A DNA stretch of 64,000 nt from UMGS2069 sp900557585. GTDB lineage: Bacteria > Bacillota > Clostridia > Christensenellales > UBA1242. Of the stretch, positions 34,266 through 43,445 are shown piece by piece (position 1 is the first letter of the stretch; every line of letters starts with the position of its first letter). Under the pieces are notes generated by a model that saw only the letters and a list, made by a program, of their open reading frames with translations, searched no databases and had not been told where the DNA came from. Location: assembly GCA_902476355.1 (NCBI GenBank), contig CABSCS010000001.1, forward strand, positions 53,241 to 117,240, written 5' to 3'. The position numbers and the translations under genes were made by a program.

Positions 34266-35177
34266 GTGAAAAAGACTTTTAAACATATTTTCATATTGAC
34301 AGCAACATTTTTACTCTTTGGCGGTTTAACGGCGGTTTTTTGCTCTTGTTCAAACAAAAATATTCCAAAAACCATAAATGTTTATATGACCGAGACCAAA
34401 CAAACCCAAAAATTGGGCTTTGACGACTATATCTCTGGCGTTGTTGAAGCCGAAATTGGAGAAGATGCCCCCAAGGAGGCAATAAAAGCCCAAGCGGTTT
34501 TGGCAAGAACATTCGCTTTGAACTTTATGAAAAACAATAAGTCTAAATATGAAGACGCCGACATTTCAAACGATATCACAGAAGCGCAAGCATATAAAAA
34601 ATCCACCTCTTCAAAAATTGAAAAGGCGGTGAAAGAAACAAAAGATATTGTGTTAAAATGTAATAAAGAGTATATAAACCCATTATTTTTTGCAAATAGC
34701 GGTGGCGTGACAGCAACAGTAAGCGAGGGGCTTGGATTATCAGACGAGACCTATAACTACATAAAAAGTGTAAAGAGTCCCGAAACTGAAAACAACTCAA
34801 ACTCATACTCTTGGAATTGCACACTTTCCAAAAATCAGATTTTAAATGCAACAAGAAATATGGGGGTGAACCTTGCAAATGTTTCAACTTTCAAGAAGGG
34901 AGAAACAGGGGAGAGTGGAAGATGCAAAACCTTTATTATTGGTGGAAAAGAGGTTGATGCAAACACATTTCGCATTCAAGTCGGCTCGACAATTTTGAAG
35001 TCTACACTTATTGATAATATTTCAGTTTCGTCTTCTTCGGTTACAATTTCCGGAAAAGGCTATGGCCATGGTGTTGGTCTTTCACAAGAGGGAGCAATTG
35101 TGCTTGCAAAAGAGGGAAAAAATTATAAGGAAATTTTGGATTTTTACTTTGAAAATATTTCAATTGAAAAGGCATAA
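34266..35177 (+). CDS. spoIID: SpoIID-family peptidoglycan lytic enzyme
   Basis: 303 residues from a GTG start. SpoIID family proteins are membrane-anchored lytic transglycosylases; during sporulation they act with SpoIIP/SpoIIM at the septum for engulfment, and relatives act in vegetative wall remodelling. An N-terminal hydrophobic segment (about residues 6-26) is followed by the SpoIID domain. The conserved start of that domain (DDYISGVVEAEIGEDAP) holds the probable catalytic Glu, then EAIKAQAVLARTFAL; the C-terminal signature GKGYGHGVGLSQEGA is intact. The GTG is preceded by AAGGA at 34251-34255. An in-frame ATG at 34233 and a TTG at 34221 are alternatives but have no ribosome site and sit too close to the TATAAT at 34216. 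The gene stands alone, with a strong terminator after it. Sporulation role is likely, not proven. Confidence 0.85.
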   Translation: MKKTFKHIFILTATFLLFGGLTAVFCSCSNKNIPKTINVYMTETKQTQKLGFDDYISGVVEAEIGEDAPKEAIKAQAVLARTFALNFMKNNKSKYEDADISNDITEAQAYKKSTSSKIEKAVKETKDIVLKCNKEYINPLFFANSGGVTATVSEGLGLSDETYNYIKSVKSPETENNSNSYSWNCTLSKNQILNATRNMGVNLANVSTFKKGETGESGRCKTFIIGGKEVDANTFRIQVGSTILKSTLIDNISVSSSSVTISGKGYGHGVGLSQEGAIVLAKEGKNYKEILDFYFENISIEKA

Positions 35178-35268
35178 GAAAAGGACCGTGAGCATATACT
35201 TTTTAACATCACGGTTAAATACTTGACACTTTTCCACAAAAGATGACAAAAGTTTTTAACGCCAAAAC

Positions 35269-35292
35269 GCCATATTTTATATGGCTTTTTTT
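35269..35292 (+). terminator. Intrinsic terminator after spoIID
   Basis: Stem GCCATAT/ATATGGC with a TTT loop, followed by seven T (35286-35292). Confidence 0.9.
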
Positions 35293-35497
35293 GAGTTATT
35301 AACTTATTAACACTCCCTACTACTAGTACTGCTATTAAATATTTTCTTATCTACATTCAACCAAGAAGGGCAAAAAAAGTTTGTTTTTTGACATTTTTTG
35401 GCATGAAAAGAAAACTGTTTCACTTTTAGACATGAAAACAAAGGCTATAAGGAATATTAAATTGTCTATGTTGGATAAAAAGCACAGTTAAATGAAA

Positions 35498-37315
35498 CTA
35501 TACTTTTGCGAATTGGCTGTTATAGAGGTTTGCATAGAAACCTTTTTTAGCAAGTAACTCTTCATGGGTTCCTTGCTCGATGATATTTCCTTTGTTCATC
35601 ACCAAAATGATATCAGCATTGGTGATTGTTGAAAGGCGGTGCGCAACAATGAAGGAAGTTCTTCCTTGCATGATTGTGTTGAATGCTTTTTGAATGTTTT
35701 GCTCGGTTCGAGTGTCAATGTTTGATGTTGCCTCGTCCAAAATGAGCATTGGAGGTTTCAAGAGCATGATTCTTGCAATGCAAAGCAACTGTTTTTCTCC
35801 GGCAGAGAGGTTGCTTCCACCATCGGTTACAACGGTGTCATATTTTTGTGGCATTTTTTCGATAAAGTCATGAATGCCCGCAAGTTTTGCTGCTTCTTGA
35901 ATGTCTTCAAGAGGAATGTTTGGGTTGCCATAGGCAATGTTTTCGCGAATGGTTGCATTGAAAAGCCAGGTTTCTTGAAGAACCATTCCATATTTGCTTC
36001 GAAGCGAACTTCGGGTTATTTCTTTAATATTGCTTCCGCTCACCGAAATGCTTCCGTTGTTCACATCATAAAAGCGCATCAAAAGGTTGATAATTGTAGA
36101 CTTTCCACATCCGGTTGGGCCAACAATTGCAACCTTCATTCCTTGCTTAACTTCAAGGTTAAGGTTTTGAATAAGTTTAACTTTTGGAAGATAACTGAAA
36201 TCTACGTTTTTGATTGAAATTTCGCCGTTGCAGTCAAGAAGGTCTGGAAGGTCTTCGTCGCTTGTTTCGTTTGGCTCGTCAAGAACATTGAAAACACGAC
36301 CAGCAGCCGCAAAGGCAGATTGAATGTCTGAAATGTTTCCGCTGATTTCGTTGAAAGGTTTTCCGAAACTGTTTGCATAGGAAAGGAAACTTGAAATTAC
36401 GGCAACCGACATTCTGCCTTGAATAGCCTGCAAGGCTCCAAACAAACCAACAACACCATAAACAATGCCGTTTATAAATCTTGTTGTTGGGCCCGAAAGG
36501 TTGCTGTAAAATTGAGACTTTTCACCAATAGAATAATAGTTTTGGTTGATTTTTAAGAAGTTTTCAACACTTTCTTCTTCGTGGTTGAAGGCTTTAACAA
36601 CTCTTTCACCTGAAATATATTCTTCAAGATATCCCGAAAGGTCGCCTTGTGTTTGAACTTCGAGTTTGAAATATTTTTTAGACTTTTTAACAATATAAAG
36701 GGTGATAAGCAAACTCATTGGAGTGAGCACAATAACGATAAGCGCAAGTTTAACATTGAGTGCGAGCATTGCAACAATGGTTCCAACAAGAGAGCCAATG
36801 CCTGAAATCAAGGCTGCGAAACTTTCCAAAAATCCATCAGTCATCACGTCTATATCATTAACCATTCTTGAAAGCAGGTCGCCATGAGAGGTTGTGTCTA
36901 TATATGAAAGTGGGAGAGAGTTGATTTTTTTGAAAAGCAAATCACGAATTTTATAGGTTGCTTTATAGTTATATGAGTTTATTGTAAGTGAACCTAAAAC
37001 ATTAAACAGTGCCGCAATGAAAACAGTTCCAATCATTGCGAAAGAATAAACGGTGATCATATGGAAGTCAACGTTTCCAGGGCCGATGGCTGCGCCAATT
37101 GCTTTTCCAAGGAAAATTGGAACAAACACCTCGGCAACAGTGTTTAAAAGGTCAAACAAAAATGTAAGGTAGAGATAGATTCGATATTGGTGTGCATATT
37201 GAAAAACCTTTTTAACAACTGTAAACGCTGATTTTCCTTTCAGATATCTGCTTTTAAACTTTCGTGTTTCACGAGTTCGAACATTTTTAGAAGATAAATG
37301 TGAATTGTTATCCAT
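35498..37315 (-). CDS. ABC exporter subunit with canonical ATPase site (heterodimer partner)
   Basis: 605 residues: about six N-terminal transmembrane helices (residues about 45-345), then a nucleotide-binding domain. Walker A is GPTGCGKST, the signature is LSAGEKQ (the usual LSGGQ altered at positions 3 and 5), Walker B is LILDEATS with the catalytic Glu, and the H-loop is AHRLST. Together with the upstream partner it matches heterodimeric exporters of the LmrCD, BmrCD and TM287/288 type, in which one ATP site is consensus and the other degenerate. The substrate (drug, peptide or lipid) cannot be told. The ATG has a near-perfect ribosome site (AAGGAGG), and the gene overlaps the upstream gene by 8 bases, so translation is coupled. 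Localisation: cytoplasmic membrane. Confidence 0.92.
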   Translation of the reverse strand: MDNNSHLSSKNVRTRETRKFKSRYLKGKSAFTVVKKVFQYAHQYRIYLYLTFLFDLLNTVAEVFVPIFLGKAIGAAIGPGNVDFHMITVYSFAMIGTVFIAALFNVLGSLTINSYNYKATYKIRDLLFKKINSLPLSYIDTTSHGDLLSRMVNDIDVMTDGFLESFAALISGIGSLVGTIVAMLALNVKLALIVIVLTPMSLLITLYIVKKSKKYFKLEVQTQGDLSGYLEEYISGERVVKAFNHEEESVENFLKINQNYYSIGEKSQFYSNLSGPTTRFINGIVYGVVGLFGALQAIQGRMSVAVISSFLSYANSFGKPFNEISGNISDIQSAFAAAGRVFNVLDEPNETSDEDLPDLLDCNGEISIKNVDFSYLPKVKLIQNLNLEVKQGMKVAIVGPTGCGKSTIINLLMRFYDVNNGSISVSGSNIKEITRSSLRSKYGMVLQETWLFNATIRENIAYGNPNIPLEDIQEAAKLAGIHDFIEKMPQKYDTVVTDGGSNLSAGEKQLLCIARIMLLKPPMLILDEATSNIDTRTEQNIQKAFNTIMQGRTSFIVAHRLSTITNADIILVMNKGNIIEQGTHEELLAKKGFYANLYNSQFAKV

Positions 37316-39068
37316 TTTTTACCTCCTTCTTGTTTTGAGATTCGTGAATCTCGCGATAAAGGTCACAACGCTCCAAAAGTTCGTCGTGTTTTCCAATATC
37401 AACAATGTTTCCGGCATCAATAACAATGATTTTGTCCGCATCTTTCAAAGAGTTTGTTCTTTGCGAAACAATGAAAGTTGTACATGAAAGCATGGTTTTG
37501 ATTGCTTTTCGAAGTTTCGAGTCGGTTGAAAAGTCAAGTGCACTGGTGCTGTCGTCCAAGATTACAATAGAAGGGTTTCCAACAAGTGCTCTTGCAATTG
37601 TAAGTCTTTGTTTTTGTCCACCCGAAAAGTTTGTTCCGCCACGGTTTACTGGGTGGTCAAGAAAGTCGGGATATTCTTTAACAAAGTCATATGCCTGCGC
37701 AATTTTAAGGGCTTTTACAAGTTCCTCTTCGGTTGCGTCTTCTTTTCTCCAACAAAGGTTATCACGAATTGTGCCCGAGAAAAGAATTGGGTTTTGTGGA
37801 ACAATTCCAATGATTGAACGAAGTTCTTCAACATTATATTTTTTAACATTTTGACCGTTCACCAAAACTTGACCTTTGGTTGCGTCATAAAAACGAGGAA
37901 TAAGGTTCACAATTGAACTTTTTCCACTTCCTGTTCCGCCGATAACACCAATTGTTTCGCCAGGTTCAACTTTGAGATTCAAATTTATAACAACGTCCTT
38001 CAAATATGAATATGAAAAACTTACTTCTTTAAACTCAACGCTTCCATTTTCTGGACTTGTTTGGTCAATTTGTGCAGGTGATGCAGGAGAGACGATTGAG
38101 TTTTTGGTCAGCATAAGGTCGTTCACACGATTTTTGGCAATTTTCATTCTTGTCAAAATTGTAATCACTCTTGCAAAAGCAACAAGTGCGGCAGAAATTT
38201 GTGTGAAATAGTTGATGAATGCAAGAAGGTTTCCTTGTGTAACGCTTCCGACGTTGATTTGAATTCCACCAAAATATACAACCGCAATAATTGCAAAGTT
38301 GACAACAAGATAAATCAATGGTTGCATGATTGCACCAAGATAGCCTTGTTTTAAGTCGTTTTGAAGCATTGCGGTGTTTGCTTCGGTGAATTTGTCAATT
38401 TCGTAGTTTTGTTTATTGAAAGCACGAACAACTCTAATACCACTCAAATTTTCACGAGTGATTTGGGTTGTGCGGTCAAGTCTTTTCTTTCCCTCGGTGA
38501 GAAGTGGTTGAAGTTTTTTCATCACACAATAAACAATCAACAAAAGAATTGGTGAAACAACCAAGAAAATAAGTGAAAGTTTAAGGTCAATTGAAATTGC
38601 CATTACAAGAGAACCAATCAAAAGAAAAGGTATTCGCATCACATTTCGAATAATTTGACTTGTTCCTTCTTGAATGTGATAAACGTCATTTATGGTTCGG
38701 TTTAAAATTGTTGTTGTGTTATATTTGTCAAGTTCAGAAAATGAAAAAGTGTTAACGTGTTTGAAAACATCATTTCGAATGTCTCTACCCATACCCTCAG
38801 ATGTGACAGATGCACACTTCTGACCAAGAATTGCGAAAATCATCCCAGCAACATTGATTGCAAGAATTACAATTGCCATTTTCAAGATATAGTCTTTGTC
38901 ATTGTTTGCAATTCCAACATCAATAAGAAGCGCCATAATATATGGTGCAAAAACTTCACTCAATGCTTCAAGTGCTTTGCAAGTTGGGCCAAGAACCACA
39001 AGCCATGAATACTTTTTGAGATATAAAGTTGGTTTAAATACGCTTTTCTCTTGTTTTTGTTTTTTCAT
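37308..39068 (-). CDS. ABC exporter subunit with degenerate ATPase site (heterodimer partner)
   Basis: 586 residues: transmembrane domain of about six helices (residues about 20-310) and a nucleotide-binding domain. Walker A GGTGSGKSS and signature FSGGQKQR are intact, but Walker B reads VILDDSTS (Asp in place of the catalytic Glu) and the H-loop His is Gln (SQRTNSL). This is the expected pattern for the degenerate-site subunit of a heterodimeric exporter whose partner, immediately downstream, has the intact Glu and His. It is the first gene of the operon, and its promoter at 39102-39130 overlaps a perfect 20-bp palindrome, suggesting a dedicated repressor, not visible in this window. The ribosome site (GAGAG) is weak. 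Confidence 0.92.
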   Translation of the reverse strand: MKKQKQEKSVFKPTLYLKKYSWLVVLGPTCKALEALSEVFAPYIMALLIDVGIANNDKDYILKMAIVILAINVAGMIFAILGQKCASVTSEGMGRDIRNDVFKHVNTFSFSELDKYNTTTILNRTINDVYHIQEGTSQIIRNVMRIPFLLIGSLVMAISIDLKLSLIFLVVSPILLLIVYCVMKKLQPLLTEGKKRLDRTTQITRENLSGIRVVRAFNKQNYEIDKFTEANTAMLQNDLKQGYLGAIMQPLIYLVVNFAIIAVVYFGGIQINVGSVTQGNLLAFINYFTQISAALVAFARVITILTRMKIAKNRVNDLMLTKNSIVSPASPAQIDQTSPENGSVEFKEVSFSYSYLKDVVINLNLKVEPGETIGVIGGTGSGKSSIVNLIPRFYDATKGQVLVNGQNVKKYNVEELRSIIGIVPQNPILFSGTIRDNLCWRKEDATEEELVKALKIAQAYDFVKEYPDFLDHPVNRGGTNFSGGQKQRLTIARALVGNPSIVILDDSTSALDFSTDSKLRKAIKTMLSCTTFIVSQRTNSLKDADKIIVIDAGNIVDIGKHDELLERCDLYREIHESQNKKEVKNG

Positions 39069-39084
39069 TTTCTCTCGACTTTTT

Positions 39085-39104
39085 ACTTATTTGTATAAAT
39101 AAGT
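39085..39104. promoter_or_regulatory. Palindromic operator candidate over the ABC exporter promoter
   Basis: Perfect 8-bp arms ACTTATTT/AAATAAGT around GTAT. It overlaps the -10 box (39102-39107) and the predicted transcription start near 39095, a classic repressor position. Confidence 0.6.
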
Positions 39105-39130
39105 ATATAGAAACTATAAATTTTAGTCAA
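39102..39130 (-). promoter_or_regulatory. Promoter of the ABC exporter operon
   Basis: Minus strand: -35 TTGACT (39130-39125), 17-base spacer, -10 TATACT (39107-39102). The leader is about 27 nt to the ATG at 39068. Confidence 0.75.
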
Positions 39131-39640
39131 ATAAAATAGCAAAAAACGCAAAAATTATGTAAAAAATTGTTAAAACACGCTCAAAACAGCGGTTTTAGCC
39201 TAAAATACTGCGAAAACTATATTTTTAGAAAACAGAAATGAAAGTTGATTAAAAATGTAATTTTTTTAAAATTTTTAAAATGTTATATACAAAATGCGAA
39301 AAAATTGCTATTGAAAAATTTGAATTTTATATCTCAATTTTTAGTTTTGATAAAATTAGTGAAAATTTGATTTTTATAATTTTTTAATTTTAATATAAGA
39401 AAAGTCAATTTTTAATGGTAAAGGCAAAATGTTTCAATATAGGTGTTTTTTTAAGAACAATGTTTTTTAGTGATATTAAAATAAAAGATATAATTTTTGG
39501 TTTAAGGAATATTTAAATTGTTTTGCGATTTTTGATGTTATAGTGGTTTAGATTGATTTTGTATTTTTTTTGTTATCTAAATTATTGATATATGAATATA
39601 TTTTCAAAATTTGTAAACATTTATTTTTGGAGGATTATTT
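39131..39640. other. Intergenic region at the strand-skew switch
   Basis: No gene seen. G and C are balanced up to about 39240. From 39241 to 39600 the plus strand has 47 G and 11 C by hand count, the reverse of the bias left of 32.6 kb. It also carries the leader and ribosome site (GGAGG at 39630-39634) of the rubrerythrin gene. Confidence 0.6.
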
Positions 39641-40246
39641 ATGGATTTCGAAAAATCAGAAACTTTAAAAAATTTGACAAGGGCTTTTGCTGCCGAATGT
39701 CAAGATGGTGCAAAATATCAATATATTGCAGACGAGGCAACGCAAGATAAACAATCATATGTTTCAACAATTTTAAAACAACTTGCAACAAACGAAATGG
39801 CACACGCAAAGATTTTTTACGACTATATTTGTTCGAAAAAATCAGGCGGTTTCGAAACTGTTGAGATTCGCGCAACCTATCCAATGCAGGGGGATACATG
39901 GATTGAAATGTTAAACATTAAAAAAGAAAATGAAGACAAGCAGGCAACAACTGTATATCCTGCCTTTGCAAAAACAGCAAAGAAAGAGGGATTTGAGGAC
40001 ATTGCAACCAAATTTCTTGAAATTGCAAAAATCGAGGCTTGCCATGCAGATGTGCTTTCGCAACTTTATCAAATGATAAAGAACAACACTTTAAATCAAT
40101 TTGAAAATCCAACCAAAATCAAATGCACAAACTGTGGTCACGAAGAAACTGTGAAAAAGCCATGGAAAAAGTGTCCACTTTGTCAAAAATCGGGCGGAAT
40201 GATAAAAATCAATTTATGTGGTTGTTCAGAAGATTGTGATTGTTGA
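39641..40246 (+). CDS. Rubrerythrin with a cysteine-rich C-terminal tail
   Basis: 201 residues. Rubrerythrins are cytoplasmic diiron peroxidases that remove hydrogen peroxide in anaerobes, taking electrons through a rubredoxin-like iron centre. The ferritin-like part has Glu in FAAECQDGAKY, the NEMAHAKIF motif with Glu and His ligands, KKENED, and IEACHAD with the second Glu-x-x-His. The C-terminal rubredoxin-like knuckle is CTNCG...CPLC (about residues 165-187). The protein then ends in an extra tail with four cysteines in nine residues (CGCSEDCDC), which is not part of the usual family layout. GGAGG lies 8 bases before the ATG. Monocistronic, with a terminator at 40410. It supports an anaerobic lifestyle. 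Confidence 0.92.
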   Translation: MDFEKSETLKNLTRAFAAECQDGAKYQYIADEATQDKQSYVSTILKQLATNEMAHAKIFYDYICSKKSGGFETVEIRATYPMQGDTWIEMLNIKKENEDKQATTVYPAFAKTAKKEGFEDIATKFLEIAKIEACHADVLSQLYQMIKNNTLNQFENPTKIKCTNCGHEETVKKPWKKCPLCQKSGGMIKINLCGCSEDCDC

Positions 40247-40409
40247 TTTGTGATTGTTGATGCTTGATTTACTTAGTTTTTTGCAATTTAGTCGGCAAAT
40301 CATTTTTATAAATTCCTTTGCTGTCTTTTATTGTAAAAAAAACTAAAATTTTATTTCTACATAAATCTTTATGCGCCCATTGTATTTTTATGTAAATTTT
40401 GTAAAAAAA

Positions 40410-40437
40410 CGGCATAAATCATTATGCTGTTTTTTTT
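40410..40437 (+). terminator. Intrinsic terminator after rubrerythrin
   Basis: Stem CGGCATAA/TTATGCTG with one G-T pair, 4-base loop, then eight T. Confidence 0.85.
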
Positions 40438-40448
40438 ATTTGTCAAAA

Positions 40449-40464
40449 TGTTTCACATGAAACA
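40449..40464. promoter_or_regulatory. parS site 1 (one mismatch), upstream of parA
   Basis: TGTTTCACATGAAACA, one base different from the Bacillus parS consensus TGTTTCACGTGAAACA. It lies 140 bp before parA, so it may also serve in ParB autoregulation. Confidence 0.8.
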
Positions 40465-40603
40465 TTTTTCTTTTATGGTTTTTTTTGCACCATGCTTTGT
40501 GCGACATATACAAATATCATATTTTTTCTGTAAAATATCAAAAAACGCTAGTCAAATTTGATAATTTGTTATATTATAATAGTAATTTATATAGGAGAAA
40601 TAT

Positions 40604-41416
40604 ATGGGAAAAATTATTGCTTTTACAAACCAAAAAGGTGGCGTTGGAAAAACAACAACCTGCGTAAATATGTCTGCGTTCATGGCTCTCATGGGCAAAA
40701 AGGTTCTTCTTGTTGATATTGACCCACAAGGAAATGCAACAAGTGGTCTTGGACAAGACAAATCAAGTGAAGTGAATTCAATTTTCGATGTTATTGCTGG
40801 CGATGTAACAATTGGTCAAGCAATCAAATCAACAAAAATAGACAATCTTGACATTATTCCTGCAAACATAGACCTTGCAGGTGATGAAGTTAGTCTTGTT
40901 TATATGAAAGACCGTGAAAAAGTTTTGAAAAATGTGCTTTCAAAGGTTGTAAACACCTATGATTATATCACAATAGACTGTCCACCAGCACTTGGACTTT
41001 TAACTGTAAATGCGCTTACTGCATCAAATGGAGTTATCATTCCAATTCAATGTGAGTTCTTTGCACTTGAAGGTCTCAGCCAACTTATGAACACAATCAG
41101 ACTTGTGAAAAAGACAGGACTCAACACAAATCTTAACATTGAAGGCGTTGTTCTTACAATGAAAGATAACAGAAGCAATCTTGGAAAACAAGTTGCAGAT
41201 GAAATTACTAAATTCTTTGGAAATTCACTTTTCAAAACATCAATTCCACGAAATGTACGTCTTGCAGAGGCTCCAAGTTATGGCGAACCAATTTATTTTT
41301 ATGATAAAACTTGCGTTGGAAGCGAAGCATATTTGGCGCTTACAGAGGAATATTTTAAAAGAAATAATATTTCATATAAGAAAATCAACCTAAAAAACAA
41401 AAAGGGGACAAAATAG
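40604..41416 (+). CDS. parA: Chromosome-partitioning ATPase ParA (Soj)
   Basis: 270 residues. A cytoplasmic Walker-type ATPase that dimerises on DNA and works with ParB-parS in origin segregation; in Bacillus the homologue Soj also controls DnaA. It has the deviant Walker A KGGVGKTTT near residue 11, DIDPQGNATSGLG (Walker A' region), and Walker B YDYITIDCPPALG. Length matches chromosomal Soj proteins, without the N-terminal HTH of plasmid ParA. GGAG lies 7 bases before the ATG, and TATAAT at 40575-40580 is a probable -10. The stop is directly followed by parB, so the two form an operon. Confidence 0.95.
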   Translation: MGKIIAFTNQKGGVGKTTTCVNMSAFMALMGKKVLLVDIDPQGNATSGLGQDKSSEVNSIFDVIAGDVTIGQAIKSTKIDNLDIIPANIDLAGDEVSLVYMKDREKVLKNVLSKVVNTYDYITIDCPPALGLLTVNALTASNGVIIPIQCEFFALEGLSQLMNTIRLVKKTGLNTNLNIEGVVLTMKDNRSNLGKQVADEITKFFGNSLFKTSIPRNVRLAEAPSYGEPIYFYDKTCVGSEAYLALTEEYFKRNNISYKKINLKNKKGTK

Positions 41417-42373
41417 ATGAAAAAAGGACTTGGTCGTGGGCTTAATTCACTTTTTGGTGACTATGCTCAATATGATGTTGAAGAAAAGAAACCAGAAGCA
41501 AAGCCTGTTGAAGAAAAAATCATAGAAAAACCAGTTGAAACTGTTGTTCAAACTGAAACAAAACCTGTAAAAACTGTAAAAAAAGTAGAAGCGCAAGAAA
41601 ATGGCGTTTGTGAAATTGACATTTCACTTATAGACAGAAATCAAAATCAACCAAGAAAGAACTTTGATGAAAAAGCGCTTAAAGAGTTGGCGCACTCAAT
41701 AAAACAACATGGAATCATTCAACCTCTTGTTCTTCGCAAAATGGGTGATAGATATCAAATTGTTGCTGGTGAAAGAAGATTTCGTGCAAGCAAAATGGCA
41801 GGGCTCAAAAAGGTTCCAGCAGTTGTCCGCGAATTTACAGAAAGAGAAGTAAGCGAAATTGCAATCATTGAAAACTTGCAAAGAGAAGACCTCAATCCAA
41901 TTGAATCTGCAAAAGCAATTCAAGCGCTTATTGAAAATTATAATCTTACACAAGAAACGGTTGCTGATCGCATTGGAAAAAGCCGTTCAGCAGTTGCAAA
42001 CACTTTGCGCCTCTTGACTTTGCCAGAAGAAATCGTTGCACTTGTTGAACAATCAAAACTTTCTGCTGGTCATGCACGTACACTTCTTGCTGTTGAAGAT
42101 GCAAGAAAACAAGTTGAACTTGCAAATTTCTGTGTTCAAAAGAAAATTAGTGTTCGTGATTTGGAAACAATGGTCAAAAATCTCAATAAACCAACAAAAG
42201 ATAAGCCAAAACAAGTTCAAAGTGTAGAACTTAAAGCATTTGTTGATGATTTAAAAAGGAAATTTGCAACAAAAGTATCAGTAATAGGAAATGATAATAA
42301 AGGAAGAATCTATATCGATTACTATTCATCTGCTGACCTTCAAAGAATTTATGACGTTTTAAACAATAAATAA
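41417..42373 (+). CDS. parB: Chromosome-partitioning protein ParB (Spo0J), parS-binding CTPase
   Basis: 318 residues. It binds parS, loads onto DNA as a CTP-dependent sliding clamp, and recruits SMC and ParA at the origin region. After a positively charged N terminus and a low-complexity Glu/Lys/Pro/Val linker (about residues 20-60), the ParB/Srx domain shows the CTP-binding GERRFRASK motif and the ENLQREDLNPIE segment. A helix-turn-helix (LTQETVADRIGKSRSAVANTLRLL region, about residues 175-198) reads parS, and the C-terminal 50 residues form the dimer domain. The ATG follows the parA stop with no gap; the ribosome site is GGGG 10 bases upstream. Six parS copies lie in this window, five of them within 3.1 kb of this gene. 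Confidence 0.95.
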   Translation: MKKGLGRGLNSLFGDYAQYDVEEKKPEAKPVEEKIIEKPVETVVQTETKPVKTVKKVEAQENGVCEIDISLIDRNQNQPRKNFDEKALKELAHSIKQHGIIQPLVLRKMGDRYQIVAGERRFRASKMAGLKKVPAVVREFTEREVSEIAIIENLQREDLNPIESAKAIQALIENYNLTQETVADRIGKSRSAVANTLRLLTLPEEIVALVEQSKLSAGHARTLLAVEDARKQVELANFCVQKKISVRDLETMVKNLNKPTKDKPKQVQSVELKAFVDDLKRKFATKVSVIGNDNKGRIYIDYYSSADLQRIYDVLNNK

Positions 42374-42392
42374 TCAATATTTGCGTTTTTTT

Positions 42393-42424
42393 AAAGACTC
42401 CAACTATATGTTGGGGTCTTTTTA
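42393..42424 (+). terminator. Intrinsic terminator after parAB
   Basis: 12-bp stem AAAGACTCCAAC/GTTGGGGTCTTT with one G-T pair, TATAT loop, and T-run. Confidence 0.9.
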
Positions 42425-43043
42425 TTGCATAATTTTATTTTTATTATTGTTCATATTGTTTATTTTATAAAGACATTTATATAAAATATATTTTTTTTTG
42501 TTGTCAATATTCTGTATTCGTTTTTGATTGTTTTGCTATATCATCGTGTATTTTTAAAAATTTTTGATATTTTTAGGCGAGTTATAAACAAAATTAGCAT
42601 ATTTTAAACCCGGAAATTTTGATAAAATTTTATAAAAATTCTGTCTCAGACCGTCTAAAATATATTGTTTTTGCAATCTTTATTGTATTTTTTTAGTTTT
42701 TAATTTGAAATTGTGAATTTATAATGTCACATTTATATGTGGTAATATGTCAGTGCGATGTTTTTTATTTTTTTGTTTTCATTTTTTTGTATTACAATTT
42801 TCAATTTTTTAGTTTGTTGATAATAAATACTTTCGTAAGAGAACATTTTTTGCAGGTATAACAATTTGGTATTATATTGAAAAGTGGGGTGGTGCGAAAT
42901 TGACATACATTTTTTCGCATTTTATTCCATATTTATATCACGTTTTTAATCGTTTCAAATTTTTTTGTTCAATTTATAAAATATGGTTATTAAATATAAT
43001 AATGATTTTGATTGTCTATTTAAATTGCGTTGTGTTTTTTCAT

Positions 43044-43052
43044 TTATGCACA
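43044..43052 (+). promoter_or_regulatory. DnaA-box match TTATGCACA
   Basis: Fits TTATNCACA exactly. An isolated site in AT-rich DNA can arise by chance. Confidence 0.4.
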
Positions 43053-43429
43053 ATCAAGAGTAAATGAATGTATTTTGTTTTTATGTCTGGTTGTCATTTT
43101 TTAGTTTGTTATATCTCTAAAAGTGTTTATATTATTTTATAAATAGCATATAAATTTTTGCAATTTTTCTTTCCGTTATTGTGATTTTTTATTTCTCAAT
43201 TTTATAATTTTTACATATTTATTGGTGTAAATTTGTATCTTTTTTACATTTCAGACTTATACTATTACAAATATTTCTTTTATTTTTTAATATAATTATT
43301 ACAACTTTTTAATACAAATTTAAAGTTTTTTTTGGTTGAGATTTTTTATTTTTTATGCATTTTAATTAAAAATACCATATGCGCCACTAAACATAATGTA
43401 GTTGTTTTAATTGTTATACTATTTTATTT

Positions 43430-43445
43430 TGTTTCACGTGAAACA
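43430..43445. promoter_or_regulatory. parS site 2 (perfect)
   Basis: TGTTTCACGTGAAACA, identical to the Bacillus parS consensus. Confidence 0.95.

Noticed and set aside
35184..35217. Inverted repeat ACCGTGA/TCACGGT with a 17-base spacer after spoIID
   Set aside because: Long loop and no T-run; the proper terminator is 60 bases further on. Kept only as a possible weak structure.
40234..40265. Short direct repeat GTGATTGTTGA around the rubrerythrin stop codon
   Set aside because: Two copies only, partly coding; no sign of function.
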